Positions 25,548-34,600 of a stretch of DNA of 43,054 nucleotides are shown here, piece by piece. A program made the translations under genes and the position numbers. Origin of the DNA: Desulfosarcina cetonica JCM 12296. Its GTDB lineage: Bacteria; Desulfobacterota; Desulfobacteria; Desulfobacterales; Desulfosarcinaceae. The DNA lies in NCBI RefSeq assembly GCF_001311845.1, contig NZ_BBCC01000035.1, positions 1-43,054 on the forward strand, given 5' to 3'. Below the pieces are notes generated by a model. That model made no database searches. It was not told the DNA's origin and saw nothing but the letters and a program-made list of their open reading frames with translations. The first letter of the stretch is position 1. Each line of letters starts with the position of its first letter.

Positions 25548-26414
25548 ATGCACTTAAAAAACAAATTCGATACCGGTAAGTTCGCCATTCTGGCCGAGAT
25601 GCTGCCGCCGAAAGGGGTGAATGTCTCCGCGATGGTCAACAGCGCCTCGCGGATACGCAACGCCGTGGATGCATTTCTCGTCCCGGAGATGGGCAACGCG
25701 GTAATGCGCATGAGTTCGCTGGGCGGCGCGATGATCCTGCAAAGCAAGGGCCTGGAGACCATCATGCAGGTGAATTGCCGGGATCGCAATCGCATCGCAT
25801 TGCAGGCGGACCTTCTGGCCGCCTACGGTTGCGGAATCATCAATGTCATGGGGGTTGCCGGCGAGGATCCCAGCCTGGGGGATCATCACCAGACCAAGGC
25901 GGTTCATGACATCGATTTGATGACCCTCTACAAGGCCATCGCCGACCTTCAGACGGGCAAGGATCTGGCCGGCAACGAACTTTTCGGGGCCCCGGCGTTC
26001 ACCGTGGGCGGCAGCGTCAACGCCCGGGCCACCGGCGAGGAACTGGATCAGGCGATTGGACGCTTGAATGAGAAGATGGCCACGGGCGTCGAATTCTTCA
26101 TCGCGCCGCCGGTTTTCGATGTCAGCGCCTTCGCCGCCTTTGCGGAGAAGATCGACCTTGCGAAAACCCACGTCATACCCACCGTCATGCTGCTCAAATC
26201 CGTCGGCATGGCCCGCTACCTGGACCGCCACCTCAATATCACCGTTTCCCAGGATCTGATCAAACGCATGATGCGGGCCCCGGACAAGACCACGGAGAGC
26301 CTCGCCATTGCCGTGGAAACCACCAAGGCCATCAAGGAGGCGGGTTTTGCCGGTGTTTTGATCTCTGCCATGGGATGGGAAGACAAACTGCAAAAACTGA
26401 TGGACATGATTTGA
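25548..26414 (+). CDS. Methylenetetrahydrofolate reductase-like protein (MetF-type, first copy)
   Basis: 288 residues, a single MTHFR TIM-barrel. The start FAILAEMLPPKGVNV carries the family's Glu near the N-terminus, and later segments (VNCRDRNRIALQADL, VMGVAGEDPSLGDHH, AVHDIDL) follow the second MetF in this operon. The canonical SGD/RGD loop reads GED here, and identity to the second copy is modest, so the two are not redundant duplicates. The family reduces methylene-tetrahydrofolate to methyl-tetrahydrofolate using FAD. It is the first gene after the sigma-54 promoter and has an AAGGGGA ribosome-binding site. It may be a specialised subunit of the HdrL/MvhD complex. Confidence 0.82.
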   Translation: MHLKNKFDTGKFAILAEMLPPKGVNVSAMVNSASRIRNAVDAFLVPEMGNAVMRMSSLGGAMILQSKGLETIMQVNCRDRNRIALQADLLAAYGCGIINVMGVAGEDPSLGDHHQTKAVHDIDLMTLYKAIADLQTGKDLAGNELFGAPAFTVGGSVNARATGEELDQAIGRLNEKMATGVEFFIAPPVFDVSAFAAFAEKIDLAKTHVIPTVMLLKSVGMARYLDRHLNITVSQDLIKRMMRAPDKTTESLAIAVETTKAIKEAGFAGVLISAMGWEDKLQKLMDMI

Positions 26415-26459
26415 GCGGCGCTACCCTTTCAACCCATAACCCCCAATGAGGATCGCAGA

Positions 26460-29400
26460 ATGTCAGAGAAAGCAAACCCCCAAGAAAAGGATGTCGTCGG
26501 CTCCGTACTGGTGGTCGGCGGCGGGATTGCAGGCATACAGGCGTCCCTGGATCTGGCCGATTCAGGTTATTTCGTCTACATGACCGAGACAAAATCGGCC
26601 ATTGGCGGCGTCATGGCGCAACTGGACAAGACCTTCCCCACCAATGACTGCTCCATGTGCGTCATTTCTCCCAAACTGGTCGAATGCGGGCGACATCTCA
26701 ACATCGATCTGATGACCCTCACCGAGATCGCCGAGGTGACCGGCGAGGTGGGCAACTTCACCGTCAAGCTGCGCCAGAACGCCCGCTATATCGAAATGGA
26801 CAAGTGCACGGCCTGTGGCGAATGCGCCAAGGCCTGTCCCATCGAAACGCCCAATTTGTTCGACATGGGCTTGAGGGAACGCAAGGCGGCCTACAAGCTC
26901 TACCCCCAGGGCATGCCCAGCGCCTATGCCATCGAAAAGCGCGGGACGGCCCCATGCAAGGCCACCTGCCCGGCGCATGTGAGCATTCAGGGGTACATCG
27001 CCCTGATCAACGACGGCCGTTACAAGGAAGCCTTGACGCTGTTCCGGCAGGATCATCCGTTTCCGGCGGTTTGCGGTCGGGTGTGCCATCATCCCTGTGA
27101 AAGCCAGTGCTCGCGCAACGACGTGGACCAGCCCCTGGCGATTCGTGAATTGCATCGTTTTCTCGCCGACTATGAGCGCCAGAGCGGCGAACGCCATATC
27201 CCGGAGATTACGGCCGAGAAGCGCGGCGAGAAAGTGGCCGTCATCGGCTCCGGTCCGGCCGGTGTCACCGCCGCGTACTACCTGCTCCAGCAGGGGTACG
27301 GGGTTACCCTTTTCGAGAAGATGCCCGAGCCGGGCGGGATGATGCGTTACGGAATCCCCGAGTACCGGCTGCCGCGGGACATCCTGGCCGAGGAGATCGA
27401 TGTGGTGCGCCAGATGGGCGCCGAGATCCGCTGCAATGTCGCCTTCGGATCCGATGTTACCCTGGAGAGCCTCAAAGCCGACGGATACAGCGCCTGTTTC
27501 ATGGCCATCGGTCTGCATGGCGGTCGCCGCCTGGGCGTGGAGAACGAAGATGTTGACGGCGTGCTCCAGGGAGTTGATTTTCTGCGGGAAGCCGCCATGG
27601 GCAAGGATTTCGACCTTGGCGAGGATGTGATCGTGGTCGGCGGCGGCAACGTGGCCATTGACGTGGCCCTCACCGCCAAACGCAAGGGCGCCAAGAACGT
27701 CACGCTGATCTGCCTGGAGAAGCGCGAGGAGATGCCGGCCTGGGAGCACGAGATCGAGGAGGCCCTGGAAAGCGACATCAAGATCGTCAACAGCTTCGGT
27801 CCCAAATCATTTTTCATCGACAAGAACAAACGGGTTTCGGGAATCGAATTCAAGACCTGTACGGCGGTGTTTGATGACAACGGTCGTTTCAACCCTGCCT
27901 ATGATGAGAAGGAATGCCAGCCTTTTTTTGGCGATACGGTGATCGTTGCCATCGGCCAAAGCACCAACCTGACCGGCATCAAGGAGCAGGGCATTGCCAT
28001 CTCGCGCCCCGGTGGTCTGGAAGCCGATCCGGTAACCCTGCAAACGCCCATCGACTGGGTGTTTGCCGGTGGCGACGCCTTCTACGGTCCCAAATCGGTG
28101 GTCGATGCGGTCGCTGTGGCAAGGAGGCCGCCGAGAGCATTCATCGCTTCATCAATGGGCTGGATCTGGCCGAAGGCCGGAAAAAGGAATGGGATTTCTA
28201 TAAACCCGATGTCAGCCAGGAGGTCAAGAAGTCGCGCACCACGGTCCGCTGTCTGGATCCGGCGGCGCGGGAGTGCAACTTTCTGGAAGTCTCCTTCGGG
28301 TTCAGCGAGCAAGAGGCCAAGCAAGAAGCCGAGCGCTGCCTGAAGTGCGGACTGTGCTCGGAATGCTACCAGTGTGTGGATGCCTGCCTGGCCAAGGCGG
28401 TCAATCATGATATGATCGCCGAGTACAAATCCATCAACGTCGGCGCGATCATCCTGGCGCCCGGTTTTACGCCGTTCGATCCCACGGCCCACAAGACCTA
28501 TCCGTACGCCAGCCATCCCAACGTGGTTACCAGCCTCGAGTTCGAGCGAATTCTCAGTGCATCGGGTCCCTTCGAGGGTCATCTGGTGCGGCCGTCCGAT
28601 CACAAGGAGCCGGACAAGATCGCCTGGTTGCAGTGCGTGGGCTCCCGCGATATCAACTGCTCGGATCATAGCTACTGCTCGTCCGTGTGCTGTATGTACA
28701 CCAACAAACAGACCGTCATCGCCAAGGAGCACAGCACCAAACCGCTGGATGCGGCGGTCTTCTTCATGGATATGCGGACGCATGGAAAAGAGTTCGAGAA
28801 GTACTACATGCGCACCAAGGACGAAAAAGGCGTGCGCTTCATCCGTTCCAAGGTGCACACCATCGATCCGGTGGAAGATGAGAACCTGCGTTTGCGCTAT
28901 GTGACCGAAGCGGGAGAAATCAAGGAAGAGATTTTCGACATGGTGGTGCTGGCCATCGGCCTGGCGCCCAACAAAGAATCGGTGGACCTGGCCAAGACGG
29001 TCGGCATCGATCTCAACAAACACCTGCATGCCGCCACACGCACCCTCGAGCCGGTGACGTCCAGCCGACCGGGAATTTTTGTTTGCGGCGCCTTCCAGGA
29101 ACCCAAGGACATCCCCCAATCGGTCATGGAGGCCTCGGCGGCCGCATCCACCGCCACCAGTCCGCTGGCGACGGCCAGGGGAACCCTGATGCGGACCAAG
29201 GCGCTTCCGCCGGAAATCGACGTTTCGGATCAGGAGCCGCGCATCGGTGTTTTTGTCTGCAACTGCGGCATCAACATCGGCGGCGTGGCCGACGTGCCGG
29301 CGGTGAGAGAATACGCCCGCACCCTGCCCCATGTGGTTCATGTGGAGGACAACCTCTTCACCTGCAGCCAGGACACCCAGGACAAGATGAAAGAGGTGAT

Positions 29401-30931
29401 CAAGGAGAACAACATCAACCGTGTGATCGTGGCCTCCTGTTCGCCCCGTACCCACGAACCCCTCTTTCAGGAGACCATCCGCGATGCCGGCCTGAACAAG
29501 TATCTCTTCGAAATGGCCAACATCCGCGATCAGAACACCTGGGTGCACATGAACAACCCGGACCGGGCCACGGCCAAGGCCAAGGATCTGGTGCGCATGG
29601 CCGTGGCCAAGGCGGCCTATATCGAACCCTTGCACCAGGTCCGCCTGGATGTGATCCAGAAGGTCCTCGTGGTCGGCGGCGGCGTGGCCGGCATGGAAGC
29701 GGCGCTGGGCGTGGCCGATCAGGGATTGCCGGTGTTTCTCGTCGAGCGTGGCAACCAGCTGGGCGGCGTGGCCCACAAGCTGCTCGCCACCTGGCAGGGC
29801 GAGCCGGTGAAACCCTACCTGGATCAATTGATCGACAAGGTGCGCAACCATCCCCAGATTCACGTCTACATGCAGACCGAGCCGGTGGAGACCACCGGTA
29901 TCATGGGCAACTTCACCACCACCCTGATGACTTCCGGGGAGACCCTGACCGAGACGGTGATCGAGCATGGCGCCACCATTATCGCCACCGGCGGCAAGGA
30001 GTACACGCCCAGCGAATACCTGTATGGTCAGCATCAGAATGTCATGACCCACTTTGATCTGGATGCGGCCCTGGCAGCCGATGACCCGCGCCTTGCCACG
30101 GCCGATAGCGTGGCCTTCATCCAATGTGTCGGCTCGCGAACCCCGGAAAGACCTTACTGCAGCCGGCTGTGCTGTACCCATACGGTGAAAAGCGCGCTGA
30201 GCTTGAAAAAGCGCAATCCGGAGATGGACATCTATGTGCTCTACCGGGATATGCGCACCTATGGGTTCCGGGAAGAGCTGTACAAGGAGGCCCGCGAAAA
30301 TGGCGTGATCTTCATGCGCTATAACCTCGAGGACAACCTTCCCGATGTGAGCGCGGCCGACGATGGAACGCTTAGCGTCAAGATCCGCGATCACGTCCTG
30401 CAGATGCCGGTGGAACTCAACCCCGATCTTCTGGTGCTGGCAACCGCGGTGCTGCCCAATGAGAACAAGGACCTGTTCGAGCTGTTCAAGGTTCCCATCA
30501 ACGCCGACGGCTTCCTGGTGGAGGCCCACGCCAAGCTGCGGCCGGTGGATTTCGGTTCCGAAGGCATCTTCATGGCGGGCCTGGCCCATTATCCCAAACC
30601 CCTCGATGAGAGCATTGCTCAGGCCAGGGCGTCGGTTTCACGGGCCATGACGATTCTTTCCCAGGACGCCATCATGGTGGGTGGCGTGGTGGCCGAGGTC
30701 GATCCGGACAAGTGTGCGGTTTGCGTGACCTGCGTCCGGACCTGCCCCTACCACATTCCCTATATCGGCGAGGAAGGACATGCGGTGATCGAAGCCGCCG
30801 AATGCCACGGGTGTGGATGCTGCGTGGCCGAATGTCCGGGAAAGGCGATTCAGCTCAAACACTTTACCGATCAGCAACTCGTGGCCAAGACCGCAGCGCT
30901 TTTTGAGAAGACCAAAGAAGAAGCCGCGTGA
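26460..30931 (+). CDS. hdrL: HdrL: HdrA - NfnB/GltD-like - HdrA fusion flavoprotein (frame interrupted)
   Basis: About 1490 residues when reconstructed. Module 1 is HdrA-like: FAD motif GGGIAG (20-25), the Cys64/67/76 cluster in DCSMCVISPKLVEC, and a ferredoxin motif CTACGECAKAC (116-126). Module 2 (about 160-550) is GltD/NfnB-like with two dinucleotide folds (VAVIGSGPAGVTAA near 260, VIVVGGGNVAIDVA near 392), suggesting NAD(P)H use. Module 3 has CLKCGLCSECYQC and a C-terminal HdrA half. Module 4 is a second HdrA (VLVVGGGVAGMEAA) ending in two ferredoxin motifs. The frame slips by one missing base near 28116 (expected AVACGKEAAESIHRF). HdrA proteins bifurcate electrons between ferredoxin and other carriers. 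HdrB and HdrC are absent from the neighbourhood. Confidence 0.88.
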
Positions 30932-31020
30932 TTGAAAAGGGACCTGGGCGCCATCCTGGCAGCCTGAGAACTCCGGGCGCCCAGCCCCATCAATACCTTA
31001 AACGTCATTGGAGAAAAACC

Positions 31021-31434
31021 ATGAATGAAACCTTTGAACCTCAGATTCTGGCATACTGCTGCAAGTACTGTGCATATGCGGCTGCTGACCTGGCCGGATC
31101 CATGCGGTTGAGCTATCCCAGCAATGTCAAGGTGATTCAGGTACCGTGCAGCGGCCGGGTGGATATTATTCACCTGCTGACCGCCTTCGAGCGGGGTGCC
31201 GACGGCGTCTACGTGGCGGGGTGACTGGAGGGCGAATGTCATTTCCTGGAAGGAAATCTCAAAACCAGAAGGAAAGTCGAGTACACGCAGCGGACGCTCA
31301 AGGAACTGGGCATCGAGCCGGAACGGGTGCAAATGTTCAATCTCTCTTCGGCCCAGGGACCGCGTTTTGCTGAAATCGCCAATGAGATGACGGAGAAGAT
31401 CAAGGGGCTGGGACCCTCTCCGGTCAAATCCTGA
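31021..31434 (+). CDS. mvhD: MvhD-like electron-transfer subunit, selenocysteine-containing (in-frame UGA)
   Basis: A 137-residue protein if UGA at 31222-31224 is read as selenocysteine 68. The first part shows the [2Fe-2S] cysteines CCKYCAYAAADLAG (Cys13/14/17) and VPCSGRVD (Cys43). After the UGA the frame continues perfectly as LEGECHFLEGNLKTRRKVEY through IANEMTEKIKGLGPS to TGA 31432. Homologues have Cys at the UGA position (GCxxGxCHYxxGN). A SECIS-like hairpin begins 16 nt later. MvhD passes electrons to HdrA, here the fusion protein encoded just upstream. ATG 31021 follows GGAG. A caller treating UGA as stop would split the gene. The true stop overlaps the first bases of a palindromic repeat element. 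Confidence 0.9.
31225..31268 (+). promoter_or_regulatory. Bacterial SECIS-like hairpin
   Basis: Starting 16 nt after the UGA, ATTTCC (31241-31246) pairs with GGAAAT (31252-31257) around the loop TGGAA. Outer pairing is possible between CTGG (31225-31228) and CCAG (31265-31268) and between AG and CT next to it. Distance and size fit a SelB-binding element inside the coding region. Confidence 0.6.
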
Positions 31435-31557
31435 CGGATTCGTAAGAAGCCCGATATCGGCGTTACGCTTCATCCTTCGTCACTGCGGCGTACGCAAAAG
31501 TACGCCTCATTCCTCAGGATTCGCAAGCCTTGATCTCGGGCTTCTTACGAATCCGTC
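31433..31557. repeat. Palindromic intergenic element, copy 1
   Basis: 125 bp bounded by inverted GACGGATTCGTAAGAAGCCC...GGGCTTCTTACGAATCCGTC arms, with an inner perfect hairpin GGCGTAC/GTACGCC. Two more copies are in this window (34302-34425 inverted, 38985-39108). It begins within the mvhD stop codon and separates mvhD from metV. No coding capacity; it resembles a miniature inverted-repeat element. Confidence 0.9.
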
Positions 31558-31644
31558 GGAACAGCGACTTTTTACGAGTTCATCAACTTTAACCAAGGTC
31601 AGGCGGCTGGACGCGCCGCATCGGGACCCTCAAGAGGTGACGCT

Positions 31645-32313
31645 ATGATAGTTGCGGATCGAAAATCGCTTGAAGAGATTTTGGACATGCTTAAAACCCA
31701 CAATAAAATTCTTCTCGTGGGATGCAAGGGCTGTGTGACGGTATGCAACGTGGGTGGCGCCAAAGAAGTGGGCATACTGGCGGCAAGCCTGAAGATTGCC
31801 CGCAAAAAGGACGGCAACCCCATCGAAATTGATGAGAAGACCCTGGAGCGCCAATGCGATCCCGAATATGTGGAGCAGATCCGGGATATCCATGACCAGT
31901 ACGATGCGGTGCTCTCCATGGCCTGCGGCGTGGGTCCCCAATTTCTCTCCGAGGCCTATCCGGGGCAGACCTTCTATCCGGCGGTCAACACCAAGTTCTT
32001 CGGCGGCGCGGTCCAACACGGCATCTGGGAGGAGCGCTGCGCCGGCTGCGGCACCTGCATCATCCATCACTATGACGGTCTCTGCCCGATAGCGCGCTGC
32101 TCCAAGAGCCTCCAGCACGGGCCCTGCGGCGGCAGCGCCGACGGCAAGTGCGAAATCTCCAAGGACGTCGAGTGCATCTGGGACACCATTGTCAAGAAAA
32201 AGATGGAGCAAGGACGACTGGCGGATCTGCGCCATATCCGGGCGGCCAAGGATTGGCAGACGGCAAGGGACGGCGGGCCCCGTAAAAGCATAAGGGAGGA
32301 GCTGGTGCAATGA
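31645..32313 (+). CDS. metV: MetV-like zinc/iron-sulfur protein (MTHFR C-terminal domain family)
   Basis: 222 residues, rich in cysteine (CKGCVTVC, ACGVG, RCAGCGTC, LCPIARCSKSLQHGPCGG). This matches the methylene-tetrahydrofolate reductase C-terminal family, MetV of acetogens, which forms an obligatory pair with MetF. Ribosome-binding site GAGGTGA lies 5 nt before ATG. It overlaps the following metF by ATGA, so the two are translationally coupled. Together with MetF, MvhD and HdrL it suggests a membrane-free reductase complex of the Wood-Ljungdahl methyl branch. Confidence 0.87.
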   Translation: MIVADRKSLEEILDMLKTHNKILLVGCKGCVTVCNVGGAKEVGILAASLKIARKKDGNPIEIDEKTLERQCDPEYVEQIRDIHDQYDAVLSMACGVGPQFLSEAYPGQTFYPAVNTKFFGGAVQHGIWEERCAGCGTCIIHHYDGLCPIARCSKSLQHGPCGGSADGKCEISKDVECIWDTIVKKKMEQGRLADLRHIRAAKDWQTARDGGPRKSIREELVQ

Positions 32314-33251
32314 GCGATAACGGATATAAATCGGGAAGCAATCTGGAGAAGGTGCTCAAGGCCGGTCACTTTGCCTTTACCGGTGAGTGCGGGCCGCCCA
32401 AGGGCGCCAACGTGGAACACCTCAAGGAGAAATTCGAGCACCTGCGCGGCAAGGTGGACGCGGTCAACGTCACCGACAACCAGACCGCCGTGGTGCGCAT
32501 GTCCAGCGCCGCCGCCTCGGCCATCATGGTGGCCAACGGCATCGAGCCCAATTTTCAGATGGTGTGCCGCGACCGCAACCGGCTGGCCATGATGGGGGAT
32601 ATTCTGGGGGTCTATTCCCTGGGCATCCGCAACATGCTCTGCCTTTCCGGCGACCACCAGAAGTTCGGCAACCATCCGCAGTCCAAAAATGTCTACGACA
32701 TCGATTCCATGCAACTGATCGCCATGGTCAAGAAGATGCGCGATGAAGGCAAATTTCTCAACGACGAGGATATCGACGAGCCGCCGCGAATGTTCATCGG
32801 CGCGGCGGCCAACCCCTTTGCCGATCCGTATGAATACCGGATCTACCGCCTGGCCAACAAGATCGATGCCGGCGCGGATTTCATCCAGACCCAGTGCATC
32901 TACAACATGCCGCGCTTCCGCGATTTCATGAAGCAGGCCGTGGACATGGGCCTGACCGAAAGAGCCTATATCCTCGCCGGCGTCACCCCCATGAAGAGTG
33001 CCCGCATGGCCCAGTACATGGCCAAGATGGTGCCGGGCATGGATGTTCCCGAGGAACTGATCAAGCGTCTGCAAGGGGCGGAAAAAGGCAAGCAATCCGA
33101 AGAAGGCATCAAATTCGCCATCGAGCAGATCGAAGAGTTCAAGGAGATGGAAGGCGTTGCCGGCGTTCATTTGATGGCTATCGAATGGGAACATAAGGTC
33201 CCCGAGATCGCCGAACGGGCGGGCGTTCTTCCCCGGCCGACGATCCAATAA
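32310..33251 (+). CDS. metF: Methylenetetrahydrofolate reductase, MetF (second copy)
   Basis: 313 residues, one MTHFR barrel. Visible are HFAFTGECGPPKGANVEHL (N-terminal Glu and PPKG), VNVTDNQ, QMVCRDRNRLAM, MLCLSGDHQKFGNHP, IGAAANPFADP and DFIQTQCIYNMPRF, all close to the clade paired with MetV. It catalyses FAD-dependent interconversion of methylene- and methyl-tetrahydrofolate. It starts in the metV stop codon (ATGA) and ends the operon; a small hairpin overlaps its stop. This copy, rather than the first, is the better candidate for the catalytic MetF of a MetFV pair. Confidence 0.92.
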   Translation: MSDNGYKSGSNLEKVLKAGHFAFTGECGPPKGANVEHLKEKFEHLRGKVDAVNVTDNQTAVVRMSSAAASAIMVANGIEPNFQMVCRDRNRLAMMGDILGVYSLGIRNMLCLSGDHQKFGNHPQSKNVYDIDSMQLIAMVKKMRDEGKFLNDEDIDEPPRMFIGAAANPFADPYEYRIYRLANKIDAGADFIQTQCIYNMPRFRDFMKQAVDMGLTERAYILAGVTPMKSARMAQYMAKMVPGMDVPEELIKRLQGAEKGKQSEEGIKFAIEQIEEFKEMEGVAGVHLMAIEWEHKVPEIAERAGVLPRPTIQ

Positions 33252-33264
33252 CCGATTGCGGTTA
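33249..33264 (+). terminator. Small hairpin at the end of the metF operon
   Basis: TAACCG and CGGTTA (33249-33254, 33259-33264) form a 6-bp stem over ATTG at the metF stop codon, followed by TTTAC. The T run is poor, so it is a weak terminator candidate. Confidence 0.35.
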
Positions 33265-33319
33265 TTTACAAAGCTCAAGTTATGGGGGGTGAACGCGTCC
33301 AAAAACATTTCAAGATAGT

Positions 33320-33417
33320 ATTAAGTATTAAGTGTTAAGCGGTGGATCGGATCCGTTTGGTTAACAAATTGGCAGCATTCCTTTTCTTAACACTTTAGAC
33401 TTTACACTTAACACTAA
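33320..33417. repeat. TTAAGTGTTAAG-type inverted repeat cluster
   Basis: TTAAGTATTAAGTGTTAAG (33320-33338) faces CTTAACACTTTAGAC and TTTACACTTAACACTAA (33386-33417) across about 47 bp. The long A/T palindromic words stand out in a 372-bp gene-free stretch (33252-33623) between metF and the receiver gene. The arms could fold back. Nothing else is recognisable there. Confidence 0.6.
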
Positions 33418-33623
33418 CCCTCCGACGATTTGGTTTATGCGATATTTGCTTAATCAAAAATCACTGGAGCTTTCTGGAGAACCGAATAACCGATTTTGCC
33501 TGGCCCGCGGGCCGACGCTTTTGGATGCCCACCACGGACATCCCTCCGGTCCGGTCCGGCAACCCCCAACCTGCTCAGGCTGCTGATGAAATAACAATCA
33601 GCTTGGAAAAAAGGAGAATGACC

Positions 33624-34013
33624 ATGAGTGAAAAAAAACGAATCCTGGTGGTAGATGACGAACCTGATTTCTGTTCCATCGTGCAGGGGAACCTGGAAAA
33701 GGAAGGCTTCGAAGTGGAGGTCGCCTATGACGGCGCGCAGGGCCTGGAGAAGGTCAAGGCCAACCCGCCGGATGCCATCGTGCTGGACGTCATGATGCCC
33801 GAGATGGATGGCTACGCGGTCTGCAAGGAGCTCAAGAGCGACGAGAACTATGCCGGCATTCCGATTGTCATGCTGACTGCGGTGGCCTCGCACGTTTCCT
33901 CCACGCGCTACTCGCATTACGACGGCATGAGCATGGAAGCCGATGATTACCTGCCAAAACCGGCTTCGGCCGAGGAGATTACGGAGAGTCTGAAAGGCTT
34001 GCTGAATCTTTAA
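33624..34013 (+). CDS. Single-domain (CheY-like) response regulator
   Basis: 129 residues, a receiver domain only: KRILVVDDEPDF (acidic pocket), VLDVMMPEMDGY (phosphoacceptor Asp), VMLTAVAS and YLPKP (conserved Lys). It has no output domain. An insertion between beta4 and beta5 (SHVSSTRYSHYDGMSMEADD) is longer than in CheY and typical of a receiver group common in Deltaproteobacteria. AAGGAGA precedes; ATG 33624 is favoured over ATG 33618 by spacing. No kinase is nearby, so the pathway is unknown. Confidence 0.88.
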   Translation: MSEKKRILVVDDEPDFCSIVQGNLEKEGFEVEVAYDGAQGLEKVKANPPDAIVLDVMMPEMDGYAVCKELKSDENYAGIPIVMLTAVASHVSSTRYSHYDGMSMEADDYLPKPASAEEITESLKGLLNL

Positions 34014-34301
34014 GCGGCTAAGCGGTTTTTCGTAAACGGGGCCCGCCGTCAAGGCAGGCGGACCGGAATGACCTTCGGTGCCGTTTCGCCTTGGCGGCGG
34101 GCGCCAGCCGGCATGACTGCCATCCAGATCCGAAAGGGGCCGGATCTGTCGCACATGCCGGATGCTTCCGAATCCGGACATCCGGAAAAAATGATTCATC
34201 GGTGCCTTCCGCAACAGGCCCGAACTGAATGTCAAAGGGGCAGGGATTTCGGATTCGGAAGCTCAACCAACCACGATAGACGCGTAAAAAGTCGCATTCC
34301 C

Positions 34302-34425
34302 GACGGATTCGTAAAAAGCCCGAGGTCAAGGCTTGCGAATCCTGAGGAATGAGGTGTACTTGGCGTACTCCGCAATGACGAAGGATGAAGCGTAACGCCG
34401 ATATCGGGCTTTTTACGAATCCGTC
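34302..34425. repeat. Palindromic intergenic element, copy 2 (inverted)
   Basis: Inverse-orientation copy of the 125-bp element, with arms GACGGATTCGTAAAAAGCCC...GGGCTTTTTACGAATCCGTC. A further conserved word, CGTAAAAAGTCGC (34283-34295), lies just outside its left end and matches, inverted, the sequence just outside copy 1's right end. The element is therefore longer on that side. It sits in the 587-bp gap 34014-34600, which holds no gene that I can support. Confidence 0.9.
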
Positions 34426-34600
34426 AATCACACCTTCACCCACCACTCGTCCCCACCCGCATACCCCCGCGTAGCGCTTTTCCGGCCTGAAACGCGGAAA
34501 CGGTTCCATGCTTCATTGGCAACGATTCGGAAATTCAGACCCATGCCTCATCAACCGATATCGACGGGTGTTTGACCGTCGATAAGCGGGAGCCAATCCG

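Noticed and set aside
28082..30589. 835-codon frame opposite hdrL
   Set aside because: His/Gly/Leu-rich shadow translation of a strongly supported flavoprotein gene; no start signal or family.
31021..31224. mvhD as a truncated 67-residue pseudogene ending at UGA
   Set aside because: The frame continues with full family similarity for 69 more codons and a SECIS-like hairpin follows, so recoding is the better explanation.
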